Assembly: GCA_902789415.1 (NCBI GenBank)
Contig: CADAOD010000014.1
Location: forward strand, 1-64,000
Source of the DNA: an uncultured Prevotellaceae bacterium
GTDB lineage: Bacteria; Bacteroidota; Bacteroidia; Bacteroidales; Bacteroidaceae
Length of the DNA: 64,000 nucleotides
Reading direction: 5' to 3'
Shown here: positions 23,666-32,757 of the stretch, piece by piece
Numbering within the stretch: position 1 is the stretch's first letter
Layout: every line of letters begins with the position of its first letter
The notes under the pieces: generated by a model
The model's input: only the letters and a program-made list of their open reading frames with translations
The model's database searches: none
What the model was told of the DNA's origin: nothing
Made by a program: the position numbers and the translations under genes

Positions 23666-23695
23666 TTTGTGTATGTTCCATAAGCGGTATATTTG
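23666..23695 (+). promoter_or_regulatory. Bacteroidota-type promoter
   Basis: TTTG 23666-23669, 18 bases, TATATTTG 23688-23695, 30 bases before the tape-measure ATG. Confidence 0.65.
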
Positions 23696-23725
23696 CAGCA
23701 TTATTGCATATATATCGCTTTTTTT

Positions 23726-26700
23726 ATGGCACATACTGAGGAATATAAAACCGTCATCAAACTCAATTCTGATCAGGCACAGAAAGAGATTGATAAACTG
23801 GAGAAAAAAGTTGCCGACCTGAGAAAGAGTCAGGCCGACTACAAAACCGATTCTGTCAAGTATAAGAATCTGCAGAAGGAGATTGACAAAACAATGTCGA
23901 AACTCGGAACTATGAAAAACCGGGTTAAGTCTGTCGAGGATGCTTTGAAAAATATGTCTAATGCCACTCCTAAACAGCTTAAGGCCACTATCAAGGATAT
24001 TAATGCTCTGCTTAACAGTGGAGATATTAAACGCGGTAGTAGGGAGTGGGATTCTCTTACTGTGGCTTTGAAGCAGGCCAACACTGAATTAGGAAAGATC
24101 AAGGCTGAAACAAAGGCCTCGCAGCCTGTCCTAAGTAAGTTCTTCAAGTTCCTGAACGACAGTTGGGGTGGTATATTTGTACTCGTACAGAGCATATCCG
24201 GCATATCTACTACCATCCGCAAGTCTGTTGAAGACTATGCAAAGATGGAAGAGGAGATGGCCGACGTGCGTAAATATACTGGAATGACCGCTGATCAGGT
24301 CAGTGACCTCAATGAAGAGCTCAAGCGAATGGATACCCGCACGTCTCGCGAGCAGCTTAATCAGTTGGCTGGCAGTGCCGGTCGCCTTGGTCTTCAGTCA
24401 AAGAAGGATATCCTGGAGTTCGTCGAGGCAGCAGATATGATTGGTGTGGCACTGGGTGATGATCTTGGTGATGGTGCTGTCGATAAGATCGGTAAGTTGG
24501 CCATGGCCTTTGGCGAGGATGACAATATGGGCTTGAAAAAGGCTATGCTCTCCACTGGTTCTGCACTCAATGAATTGGCCCAGAACTCTTCTGCTCAGGC
24601 AGGCTACCTGGTTGAGTTCACAGCACGCGTGGCTGGCTTTGGTAAGCAGCTGGGATTGACTCAGGCTCAGATCATGGGCTTCGGTACCGTGATGGATGAA
24701 AACCTGTTGAAGGATGAGATGGCTGCCACCGCTTTCGGTAATATGCTCACCAAGATGCAGACCGATACAGCTAAGTTCGCCAAGATTGCGGGTAAGGATG
24801 TAAAGGAGTTCTCTGACCTCCTCCGTAAGGATGCCAACTCTGCTATCCTCGCACTGGCTGACAGTCTGAAGGCTGCAGATCCGCAGAACATGATGAAGAT
24901 GCTCGATGATATGGGTCTTGATGGCTCACGTGCAGTCGGTGTACTTTCTACTCTGGCCGATAAGATCGACGACGTGCGTAAACACCAGGCACGCGCCACT
25001 GAGGCCTATGCTAAGGCTACCAGCGTACAGGGTGAGTTCAACACTATGAACAACACAGTACAGGCCCGTCTCGATAAATGTAAGAAACAGTTCAAGGAAA
25101 TGTCCGTTGAACTGGGCGAGCGCCTGCTTCCATTGGTTAGATATACCATTACTGGTGCATCCATGCTGGCTAAGTCTTTGAGCGTATTGACCGGCTTCGT
25201 CTATGATAATTGGAAGGCTCTCGCTGTGTTGTCTGCACAGGTTGCTACCCTTACTGTTTTATGGAAAGCTCATTCTATTTGGCTGGCTATTATCGATGCC
25301 AGGAATAAAGCTGTTGCTTTCAGTACTGCAGCACTCACGGCCGCACAAAATCTTCTTCGCTCTGCAGGGGTTGCATTACATGTTATGTGGGCTCTGCTGA
25401 CAAAGGGTGTGGCTGGTTATACTGTTGTCATGAGAGCAGCCAGGTTGGCTTCTATCACTCAACCTTGGGCTGCTTTGGCTACCGTTCTGTCTGTAGTTGG
25501 TGTTGCTATATATGGTGTCATCAAAGCTTGGAAAAGCCATAGCGAAGCCGTTAAGAGCAATCTTCAGCAGGTCAAAGAAATGCGTGCCCAGCAGCAGCTG
25601 GAGGCTGACTTGAATAAGAAAGTCAGTGAGTCAATTGTTGACCAGAAAACTAAGGTCGAGCAACTGTCACGCATTATCCATTCGAATGCCTATACTATTG
25701 ATGAACGTCGCGCTGCCATCAAGAAACTTCAGGATATCGTGCCTGATTATCATGCTGCCATAACTAACGAGGGCAAGTTATACAATGATAACTCTACGGC
25801 CATCAAACAGTATATTCAGGATCTGAATGATGCTGCTTTGGCCGAGGCGGTTTATCAGAAAAAAGTTGAGATCAATCGAAAGAAGATGGAGCTCAACTTC
25901 AAACAGAACCGCATCGAGAACTCTCTGAAGGCTGTACAGGCTTACCGCGACACTCAGCAGCAGGTAACAGAAGAGTTGGTTTATGAGAATGGTAGCGTCG
26001 TAAAGAAACAGCATAAAACAAAATCGGCCGAAGAGAGCGACCGTCAGCAGAAAAGACACGAACAGCGTCTGGCCGAAGTCAAGTCAGAGACTAAGGTTGT
26101 GGAAGCTGAGGAAAAGTACATCGACAAGGTTCTCGAGAAGAATAAGAAAGTCAACGAACTGTTTACAAAGAAAGTGACTACTTCCACAACACCTCCCGTT
26201 GTTCCGGAACCTGTTAAAACTCCGGAACCATATAAGTCCGATGGTGATGAGAAGAAAGAGGAAACTGAGCGTAAGAAAAAAGCTGCAGAGGAACGTAAGG
26301 CCTTGCTCGAGCAAAGTAAACAGTTAAAGGCCGAGATGGAAAACCGTCTTGCTGAGGAATCGCTTAGTTATAGCATGGGCCTGACTAATTATCGTGACTA
26401 CATCGAGAAACGTAGACAGATTCAGTTGGAGGGAATACGTCAGCGCAAGGCTCTCTTCACTGAGGGCAGTGCCGAATACTTGCGTTTGGATGCTGAGGAG
26501 AAAAAGGTGTTGTTGCATGGTGATGACGAGCAGCGCAAGTTGGAACTTAAGGAATACGAGCGTATGCATAAGGACCTCTTGCTTGAATTGGAAAGTGCTT
26601 TCAATACCGAGGGGTCTGCGATCTATAAGAATGAGGCTGCTTATCGTGAGGCACGGTTCCAGGAGGAAATGGATTTCCTCGAGAATAAAAATAAACTCAC

Positions 26701-28036
26701 CAGTGATGGCTCGCTTGAGCAGATGCAGATAGAGTGGGAGATTGAAGACCGCAACAAAGAGCATAAGATGCAGCGTGAGCGTGAGTATATGACTCAGCTC
26801 AGCAAGTACCGCGAAGAGGTGGGTCGTACTGATTACGACCGTCTGCAGCAGATAGAACTGGCAGGCGCTGAATCTTTATATAACGCACTGTTGGCTGATG
26901 GCAAGATGACTAAGGATGAATATGATGCCATCATCGAGCACATCCGCCGCAAATATGCCGGCCTGAAGGCCGAGCAGGCTGCAAACACCGATATCCAGGC
27001 TAAGGCTTCTGCATCGCTCGATACGGCTAAGAAAAATGCCGGTGTCAAGGATATGTCTGCAGGTGACAATGCAGCCACTGGTATATTCTCGATTTCCGAG
27101 GCTGTGCGTAACCAGAAACTGATCAATGCCCAGCTGCAGGAACTCTACGGCGAGGATTACGAGAATAACCGCGAATATCAAGAGGCCAAGCGTCAGCTAG
27201 ACCAAGAGACCATGCAGCAGATCGTGGCTGGGGCACAGGCTGCCTATCAGACCATCGGCCAGTTCATGTCTGCGGCCAGTGCATACTCTCAGGCTTGCAG
27301 CGACCTCGAGGTGGCCAAGATTACGGCCAACTATGATAAGCAGATCGAGGCTGCAGGGAATAATACTAAGAAGAAAGAAAAGCTCGAGAAAGAGCGTGAT
27401 AAGAAGATCGCCGATGCCAAGACCAAAGCCAATAAAAAGGCTATGATCATGGAGATGGCCCAGGCTGTTGCACAGTCGGCTATGGGTGCCATCAGCGCCT
27501 ACAGCTCCACCATGGCTGGTGCTCCTTATCCTGCTAACCTCGTTCTTGCTCCGATATCTGCAGGCATCGCTCTGGCTGCCGGTGCTCTCCAAATAGCCAC
27601 CATCAAGAAACAGCATCAGGCTGAAGAGGCTGGCTACTATGAGGGTGGTTTCACCGGTGGCCACCGATATCGTCGAGAGGCTGGTGTAGTCCATGAGGGC
27701 GAGTTCGTGGCCAACCATAAGGCTGTAGAGAATCCCAATATCCTGCCGTTCCTCACCTTCCTCGACCAAGCGCAGCGCAACAACACCGTAGGTTCGCTCT
27801 CCGCTCAGGATGTATCCCGCTCCATGGGCGCTGGTACCAGCCAGCTGCTTGCACCTATCGTCAACGTCAATGTCGACAATGAACGTCTCAACGATTCCAT
27901 CGACCGCATCAACGAGAACCAGGATCGCCTTGCATCCCAGCTCGAGCAGGGTATCGGTGTTGATATTCCTATCGATGGTGAAAACGGTCTTTACCGCAGA
28001 ATGAAAAGATACGAAGACTTATTAAAGAAAAAATAA
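23726..28036 (+). CDS. Phage tail tape measure protein
   Basis: The product is 1,436 residues from MAHTEEYKT; the start avoids the promoter covered by the longer frame. Residues 1-130 are coiled coil, about 170-420 match the tail-tape-measure core (MADVRKYTGMTADQVSDLNEELKR and the following helical repeats), about 465-610 hold hydrophobic segments, about 630-1,120 are long charged coiled coils, and the C-terminus has Gly/Ala-rich hydrophobic helices. Tape measures set tail length and help DNA passage. Unusually it lies after the lysis genes. The stop is directly adjacent to the next start. Confidence 0.9.
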   Translation: MAHTEEYKTVIKLNSDQAQKEIDKLEKKVADLRKSQADYKTDSVKYKNLQKEIDKTMSKLGTMKNRVKSVEDALKNMSNATPKQLKATIKDINALLNSGDIKRGSREWDSLTVALKQANTELGKIKAETKASQPVLSKFFKFLNDSWGGIFVLVQSISGISTTIRKSVEDYAKMEEEMADVRKYTGMTADQVSDLNEELKRMDTRTSREQLNQLAGSAGRLGLQSKKDILEFVEAADMIGVALGDDLGDGAVDKIGKLAMAFGEDDNMGLKKAMLSTGSALNELAQNSSAQAGYLVEFTARVAGFGKQLGLTQAQIMGFGTVMDENLLKDEMAATAFGNMLTKMQTDTAKFAKIAGKDVKEFSDLLRKDANSAILALADSLKAADPQNMMKMLDDMGLDGSRAVGVLSTLADKIDDVRKHQARATEAYAKATSVQGEFNTMNNTVQARLDKCKKQFKEMSVELGERLLPLVRYTITGASMLAKSLSVLTGFVYDNWKALAVLSAQVATLTVLWKAHSIWLAIIDARNKAVAFSTAALTAAQNLLRSAGVALHVMWALLTKGVAGYTVVMRAARLASITQPWAALATVLSVVGVAIYGVIKAWKSHSEAVKSNLQQVKEMRAQQQLEADLNKKVSESIVDQKTKVEQLSRIIHSNAYTIDERRAAIKKLQDIVPDYHAAITNEGKLYNDNSTAIKQYIQDLNDAALAEAVYQKKVEINRKKMELNFKQNRIENSLKAVQAYRDTQQQVTEELVYENGSVVKKQHKTKSAEESDRQQKRHEQRLAEVKSETKVVEAEEKYIDKVLEKNKKVNELFTKKVTTSTTPPVVPEPVKTPEPYKSDGDEKKEETERKKKAAEERKALLEQSKQLKAEMENRLAEESLSYSMGLTNYRDYIEKRRQIQLEGIRQRKALFTEGSAEYLRLDAEEKKVLLHGDDEQRKLELKEYERMHKDLLLELESAFNTEGSAIYKNEAAYREARFQEEMDFLENKNKLTSDGSLEQMQIEWEIEDRNKEHKMQREREYMTQLSKYREEVGRTDYDRLQQIELAGAESLYNALLADGKMTKDEYDAIIEHIRRKYAGLKAEQAANTDIQAKASASLDTAKKNAGVKDMSAGDNAATGIFSISEAVRNQKLINAQLQELYGEDYENNREYQEAKRQLDQETMQQIVAGAQAAYQTIGQFMSAASAYSQACSDLEVAKITANYDKQIEAAGNNTKKKEKLEKERDKKIADAKTKANKKAMIMEMAQAVAQSAMGAISAYSSTMAGAPYPANLVLAPISAGIALAAGALQIATIKKQHQAEEAGYYEGGFTGGHRYRREAGVVHEGEFVANHKAVENPNILPFLTFLDQAQRNNTVGSLSAQDVSRSMGAGTSQLLAPIVNVNVDNERLNDSIDRINENQDRLASQLEQGIGVDIPIDGENGLYRRMKRYEDLLKKK

Positions 28037-29809
28037 ATGGCTACTGTTCTTTATCTGAATAATACTCAGGTCTATCCTGACAGCTCGCAGTCTATAAAAC
28101 TGATCCGTGAAAACCCTTACTTCACGGAATCTGAGTCTTATACTCTCGAGGTTAATCTGCCTATGTCAATATTAGAAAACCGTCGTTTCTTTGGCAATAT
28201 TCACCGTATTGAAAAAACAAAGCAGATGAGTCCTATGAATTGTAGGATGCTTGTTGACAACCGTCCTGTCTTGGATGGAAAAGCTCGCGTGACTCAGATT
28301 ACTGATGATTCCATTAAGTTGCAACTGCTTGGTGGCCGTTCCGAGGTGAACTTCCTCTCGTCTGATAACCAAGACTATATCGATGAACTAGATCTTGGTT
28401 ACGTCATAGCCACACGTGTTAATACACGTTCTGGCACTATTGATCCTAGTGGTGGCGGTAGGGCAGAATACACATACTCTCTATCCACTGGCATGCGCAT
28501 CAAGTCAACTCCTGTCTATGATGAGACTAACTTGAGATATCAGGCTACTCGCCAGTTATGCCTGGTTGACTTGATGGTTTTCTGTATCGAGCATTATGGT
28601 TATACTGTAACAGCTAATGCAGTTGATGTTTCTCCATGGAATGACATTTATATTGCCACAGCAATTGCTACTCGTATCATCCGTCACACACTGCCTCATT
28701 GGACTGTGTCCCAGTTCCTGCAGGAGACCTGCAAGTTTTTCAATGTTACCATATACACAGACCAGATTCATAAGACTGCTAGGATTGTGAGTAACGTTGG
28801 CCTGCCTAGTCGTACCATTGTCAACCTGGAACCCGTTGATGAATACTCGGTGGAAGTGGCAGAGGAAGATAATGGTTGCATAGCCAACGATACTCTTGAG
28901 TATCAATTGTCTGATAGCGAACATCATGAATATGACTGTATGGATGATGAACTGCGTACCACCATTAGCCACTTGGATTATGAAAATAAAACTGCGGCTC
29001 TGCAGGCCTGGCGTGGTATGTCTTCTGCCACTCGCGTTTTATCTGTGTTCAGAACATTATCGGATGGTGATTATGCTTCATGGACTCGTGAATTCAACTG
29101 GAAGGATGTGAATCCTCCCGTCGAAGAGTTTATCAAAATTGATATGTTCGCACCTCTAAGTAGGGGTGGTAATACTTCTGAGCTGAAAATTGTTCCTGTG
29201 GCTATTGGCTATATCTATGATGAATCCGAAAGAGATGCCACTACTTACAAAGACTGGTTGGTTATGCCTTCTATGGCCAATTCCTTCCCTACTGAGGGAT
29301 ACGGGCAGAGAATGGGTGGAAGAAGAGATTCTTCTTCAGGATCCTCTGATGATGATTCTTTATCGGTTCAAAGTTATATCGAGGGTGCAGAAGCTCCGGA
29401 CAAATCTGAAAAAGAAGATCGTATGCAGGTGATGTTTGTTGACTCTGCTATTCAGACGTATGCTGCTCATTACAGTTCACTTAGGGGGTGGTCAGAGACT
29501 CAGGGCATTGTAGGTTTCACGGATCCTGTCCTGAAACCGCAGTTTGCAGGTGCTGGTCATCAATCCTGGTCATTGGCTCTCAGACCAACTTTGGCTACCA
29601 GCTTCCTTGGCCAGCTGCATGTTAATGGCTATTCGTTCATCACTAAGGCAAAGATCGCGATTAAGTTTATGGCAGAATTTATGCCTGATCCTACGGATGT
29701 TTTCATTATCAGAAATAAACGATATGGATGTGAGAAGATCGAGGCAAATATTACTGCAGATGGTTTCGATAGATTGATGACTGGCTATTTCTACGAGATG
29801 ACATCATAG
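28037..29809 (+). CDS. Tail-tip or distal tail protein
   Basis: The product is 590 residues and begins at the base after the tape-measure stop. The N-terminal pattern (LYLNNTQVYPD, then KLIRENPYFTESESYTLEVNLP) is one I associate with the protein that follows the tape measure in Bacteroidota siphophages, a distal tail or baseplate hub component. The remainder is beta-rich with a Ser- and Asp-rich linker near residues 430-455. Its stop overlaps the convergent integrase stop by six bases. Specific role is inferred from order. Confidence 0.7.
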   Translation: MATVLYLNNTQVYPDSSQSIKLIRENPYFTESESYTLEVNLPMSILENRRFFGNIHRIEKTKQMSPMNCRMLVDNRPVLDGKARVTQITDDSIKLQLLGGRSEVNFLSSDNQDYIDELDLGYVIATRVNTRSGTIDPSGGGRAEYTYSLSTGMRIKSTPVYDETNLRYQATRQLCLVDLMVFCIEHYGYTVTANAVDVSPWNDIYIATAIATRIIRHTLPHWTVSQFLQETCKFFNVTIYTDQIHKTARIVSNVGLPSRTIVNLEPVDEYSVEVAEEDNGCIANDTLEYQLSDSEHHEYDCMDDELRTTISHLDYENKTAALQAWRGMSSATRVLSVFRTLSDGDYASWTREFNWKDVNPPVEEFIKIDMFAPLSRGGNTSELKIVPVAIGYIYDESERDATTYKDWLVMPSMANSFPTEGYGQRMGGRRDSSSGSSDDDSLSVQSYIEGAEAPDKSEKEDRMQVMFVDSAIQTYAAHYSSLRGWSETQGIVGFTDPVLKPQFAGAGHQSWSLALRPTLATSFLGQLHVNGYSFITKAKIAIKFMAEFMPDPTDVFIIRNKRYGCEKIEANITADGFDRLMTGYFYEMTS

Positions 29810-30964
29810 TCCCCCCTCGAAGTTCTTCACGCTGTCTGGTACCTTATATCCTTTCTTCAGATATCGGTTGGTGACAGCGATATCGGTATGTCCTGCCTGA
29901 TCGCGGGCCACCACTATTCCCTCTGCATTGGCCAGGTCGCGTATGCCTGAGTCCTTCAGACTGTAGAACTGGTAACTGTCTGGCCAATGCAGATCCTTTC
30001 GCATCTTGTTCCATTCATATCTGAAACTGTTCAGATAGGTCATCTTCGGTCCTGGCTTCAGGTTCTCGCCGAACAGATAGTAATGCGACGGTGCATCGAA
30101 TATCCTCAGCTCATTCATCAGATGGAGCAGCTTCTTATTAAGCCCCACACGGCGTTCCCTGTGGTTCTTCGATATCTCTGCAGGAACAGTCACTTCCTTG
30201 TCTGTGACAGAGACGTTACCGATCCTGATATGTCGCAGTTCATCTGGCCTGATGAAGGTATAGTATTCCATCATACACGCCAGCATAAAGTGTTTGTTGT
30301 TCTTATTTAGGTACTCGCGCATGCGCGTAAGGGCTGCCTCTGTCAGAGCGTCGCGTTTCTTTTCACTCTGCCTTAGCATGTGGATATCCTCGCAGAGGTT
30401 CCTTTCTATATACTTCCTTTCCACTAGCCAGCTGCATAGTGTCGATAGCCATGTGCGGTAGTTGTTGCGTGTAGTGGCGCTCACATCCTTGTCCAGAATG
30501 AGATAGTCCAGGAACTCGACTATGAATCCTCTATCAAACTGGTACATGAACCTGATGCCCACATGACACTCCTCAATATAACTCTCCAGTGCTCCTACTC
30601 TGGAGAGATAGTCGTATGCAGTTTTTGATTTCAGTGTCCCTTTCACCTCCATGGCCGACACATACTCGCGGTAGTTCTTCAGCACCTCACTGAACGGTGT
30701 AAGGTGCCTGGTGCTGTCGCTCTTGACAAACGGGTTCCATCCCTGGATCAGTCGCTGGGTTAGGTTTGTGATCAGCAGCGCGGCCAACTTCAGTTTGTCC
30801 GTTCTGCTCTTGGTCTTATCAAGCATGTATTTCTTGCGCTTCATCCCATTATAAACGGGGTCGTACGCCCAAAAATCCACGTACCAGCTCTTGCCGGTAT
30901 GCAGCCTTGGCAGCGTGAAACCTATTATACTAGACGCGCAAAGAAAATTTTCTGTTAAAGCCAT
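29804..30964 (-). CDS. int: Tyrosine recombinase (phage integrase)
   Basis: The product is 386 residues. The start at 30964 was chosen because a longer frame runs through the tRNA gene. An N-terminal SAM-like DNA-binding domain (about 85-185) precedes the catalytic domain. Visible active-site residues are Arg239 (FIRPDE), Lys266, His359 (AGHT) and nucleophile Tyr368. The usual H-x-x-R box is replaced by YSLKDSG with Lys337, as in other Bacteroidota integrases. It would insert and excise the phage at the adjacent tRNA-Met. It converges on the tail gene with a six-base overlap, and a hairpin lies just before its start. Confidence 0.92.
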   Translation of the reverse strand: MALTENFLCASSIIGFTLPRLHTGKSWYVDFWAYDPVYNGMKRKKYMLDKTKSRTDKLKLAALLITNLTQRLIQGWNPFVKSDSTRHLTPFSEVLKNYREYVSAMEVKGTLKSKTAYDYLSRVGALESYIEECHVGIRFMYQFDRGFIVEFLDYLILDKDVSATTRNNYRTWLSTLCSWLVERKYIERNLCEDIHMLRQSEKKRDALTEAALTRMREYLNKNNKHFMLACMMEYYTFIRPDELRHIRIGNVSVTDKEVTVPAEISKNHRERRVGLNKKLLHLMNELRIFDAPSHYYLFGENLKPGPKMTYLNSFRYEWNKMRKDLHWPDSYQFYSLKDSGIRDLANAEGIVVARDQAGHTDIAVTNRYLKKGYKVPDSVKNFEGGL

Positions 30965-30971
30965 TTTTTTT

Positions 30972-31000
30972 GTTGGGGAGTATCCAGCGGATTCCCCAAC
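30972..31000 (-). promoter_or_regulatory. Hairpin in the integrase leader
   Basis: GTTGGGGA (30972-30979) and TCCCCAAC (30993-31000) form a perfect 8-base stem ending eight bases before the integrase ATG. On the minus strand it is followed by A8, so it is not a terminator. It could block ribosome access or bind a regulator. Confidence 0.6.
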
Positions 31001-31020
31001 AGGTACTACATTAATATCAT

Positions 31021-31041
31021 TACTGTCCGAATACTGTCCGA
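31021..31041. repeat. Tandem TACTGTCCGA repeat
   Basis: Two exact copies, 31021-31030 and 31032-31041, one helical turn apart and about 60 bases from the tRNA end. They may be integrase arm-binding sites. Confidence 0.6.
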
Positions 31042-31061
31042 GCTCTGTCGCATCGGAAATG

Positions 31062-31088
31062 AAAAAAGCCCCGTCTATACAGGGCTTC
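31062..31088 (-). terminator. Terminator of tRNA-Met
   Basis: Read on the minus strand, AAGCCC/GGGCTT is followed by T-rich sequence, 14 bases past the tRNA 3' end. Confidence 0.75.
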
Positions 31089-31101
31089 TCGGGCATTTTA
31101 G

Positions 31102-31174
31102 TTGCGGAGGCAGGATTCGAACGTGCGACCTCCAGGTTATGAGCCTGGCGAGCTACCAACTGCTCCACTCCGCG
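31102..31174 (-). tRNA. tRNA-Met (CAT), initiator-like; prophage attachment site
   Basis: A 73-base cloverleaf: acceptor CGCGGAG/CTCCGCA, D stem GAGC/GCTC, anticodon stem CCAGG/CCTGG with loop CTCATAA (anticodon at 31139-31141), and T loop TTCGAAT. C1 opposite A72 and A11:U24 are initiator features. The anticodon stem has A29:U41 instead of three consecutive G:C pairs, and the T stem has one C-C mismatch. The integrase lies just beyond its 3' end. Confidence 0.9.
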
Positions 31175-31221
31175 ATGTTATTTTTCGCTGCATTTCAGGG
31201 CGTTTTCCTGATTTGCGGGTG

Positions 31222-31253
31222 CAAAGGTACGACTATTTTTTGAATTGACCAAA
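31222..31253 (-). promoter_or_regulatory. Promoter of tRNA-Met
   Basis: On the minus strand, TTTGG (-33) is followed after about 20 bases by TACCTTTG (31222-31229). Confidence 0.8.
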
Positions 31254-31310
31254 TTTTTGGGCCATTTTTTTATAAATTTGTTGTTTTTGCGATATTTTTT
31301 CTCGTTTTTC

Positions 31311-31341
31311 TTGTCAGTTTCAAATAAAAGGCTTACTTTTG
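31311..31341 (+). promoter_or_regulatory. Promoter of the TetR gene
   Basis: TTG 31311-31313, 20 bases, TACTTTTG 31334-31341. The tRNA promoter runs the opposite way from the same intergenic region. Confidence 0.7.
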
Positions 31342-31388
31342 CACATTGTAGAATAGTGTGCAATTTTAAAATTTAGGAGGAAACAGAC

Positions 31389-31982
31389 ATGTCTATATCC
31401 AAGACAAGACAGAAATTGGTAGATGTAGCACGCCAGCTGTTCGCCAAGAACGGACTGGAAAATACCACGATGAACGATATTGCCCTGCAATCGGGTAAGG
31501 GTCGTCGTACGCTATATACCTATTTTAAGTCGAAAGAGGAAATCTACTACGCTGTTATTGAGAGCGAGTTGGAGCGATTGAGCGATAAACTCGACGAGGT
31601 GGCTGCCCGAAAAATCCGTCCACAGGACAAGATTATCGAGCTGATCTATACCCATCTCAGTATGATTCGCGAAACGGTGGTTCGTAATGGTAACTTGCGT
31701 GCCGAGTTCTTCCGTAACATCTGGATGGTAGAGAAAGTGCGTCGCCATTTCGACGATGCCGAGATTGAGTTGTTCCGCAAGGTTTATGCCGAGGGTAAGG
31801 ACGATGGCGAGTTTGATATCGACAACGTGGACCTGGTGGCTGATATTACACACTATTGTATAAAGGGACTCGAAGTACCTTATATATATGGACGTATTGC
31901 CCATGGTATGAAGGAGGAGGATACCAAACCCCAGGTGGCTAAGGTGGTATATGGTGCGCTGGGTAAGATTCAGAAGAGATAA
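31389..31982 (+). CDS. TetR-family transcriptional regulator
   Basis: The product is 197 residues. Residues 5-50 are a TetR helix-turn-helix (TRQKLVDVARQLFAKNGLENTTMNDIALQSGKG, then TLYTYFKSKEEI); the rest is the all-helical ligand and dimer domain. A good AGGAGG ribosome site lies seven bases before the ATG. The gene is followed 32 bases later by fabG, so control of fatty-acid synthesis in response to an acyl ligand is plausible. The ligand is unknown. This is the first chromosomal gene right of the prophage. Confidence 0.92.
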   Translation: MSISKTRQKLVDVARQLFAKNGLENTTMNDIALQSGKGRRTLYTYFKSKEEIYYAVIESELERLSDKLDEVAARKIRPQDKIIELIYTHLSMIRETVVRNGNLRAEFFRNIWMVEKVRRHFDDAEIELFRKVYAEGKDDGEFDIDNVDLVADITHYCIKGLEVPYIYGRIAHGMKEEDTKPQVAKVVYGALGKIQKR

Positions 31983-32014
31983 ACAATATACATTATTAAT
32001 AATAGAAAAGAATT

Positions 32015-32752
32015 ATGGGATTATTAGAAGGTAAGACAGCGCTGATTACAGGTGCTGCACGCGGTATCGGAAAGGCTATCGCACTGAAGTATGCCCAGGA
32101 GGGCTGTAACATCGCATTCACCGATCTGCAGGTGAACGAGGAGACCGAGAAGGAAATTGCCGCTCTGGGTGTGAAGGCTAAGAGCTACGCCAGCAACGCT
32201 GCTGACTTTGCTCAGACCGAGGAGGTTGTTAAGGCTGTAAAGGAAGAGTTCGGATCAATCGATATTCTGGTTAACAATGCTGGTATCACAAAGGACGGAC
32301 TGATGCTGCGTATGACTGAGCAGCAGTGGGATGCTGTTATCGCAGTAAACCTGAAGAGTGCCTTCAACTTCATCCACGCTTGTGTACCTGTAATGATGCG
32401 TCAGCGTGGTGGTTCTATCATCAACATGGCATCAGTAGTAGGTGTTCACGGTAACGCTGGTCAGGCTAACTATGCTGCCTCTAAGGCTGGTTTGATTGCT
32501 CTGGCTAAGAGTATCGGTCAGGAGATGGGTCCTAAGGGTATCCGTGCTAACGCCATCGCTCCTGGTTTCATCGATACAGCTATGACTCAGGCTCTGCCCG
32601 AAGATATCCGTAAGGAGTGGATCAACAAGATTCCTCTGCGTCGTGGTGGTCAGGTTGAGGATATCGCTAATGTTGCTACCTTCCTGGCTTCTGACCTCTC
32701 AAGCTATGTAAGCGGTCAGGTTATCCAGGTTGATGGTGGTATGAACATGTAA
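32015..32752 (+). CDS. fabG: 3-oxoacyl-ACP reductase FabG
   Basis: The product is 245 residues, the usual length. It has the short-chain dehydrogenase signatures: cofactor motif TGAARGIG at 12-19, NNAG near 87, catalytic Ser in INMASVVG, and YAASKAG with the Tyr-Lys pair near 151-155. It reduces 3-oxoacyl-ACP with NADPH in fatty-acid elongation in the cytoplasm. It lies between a TetR regulator and an RluA-type synthase, with gaps of 32 and 5 bases, so the three genes are probably one operon. Confidence 0.93.
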   Translation: MGLLEGKTALITGAARGIGKAIALKYAQEGCNIAFTDLQVNEETEKEIAALGVKAKSYASNAADFAQTEEVVKAVKEEFGSIDILVNNAGITKDGLMLRMTEQQWDAVIAVNLKSAFNFIHACVPVMMRQRGGSIINMASVVGVHGNAGQANYAASKAGLIALAKSIGQEMGPKGIRANAIAPGFIDTAMTQALPEDIRKEWINKIPLRRGGQVEDIANVATFLASDLSSYVSGQVIQVDGGMNM

Positions 32753-32757
32753 TAGCT

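Larger units (their letters stand above)
1..31102. mobile_element. Prophage, right-hand part, integrated at tRNA-Met
   Basis: A run of phage genes ends at an integrase next to the 3' end of a tRNA-Met gene. Portal, tape measure, tail fibres, holin, amidase, a spanin-like protein and integrase are all recognisable. All structural genes are on the plus strand and the integrase is on the minus strand. The left end and its attachment site are outside the window: I found no second copy of the tRNA 3' segment here. The presence of an antirestriction gene and the absence of recognised terminase and capsid genes leave open whether the element is a complete phage. Confidence 0.88.

Noticed and set aside
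30965-31168. N-terminal extension of the integrase
   Set aside because: It would translate the leader hairpin, the tRNA terminator and the tRNA itself; the ATG at 30964 gives a normal integrase.
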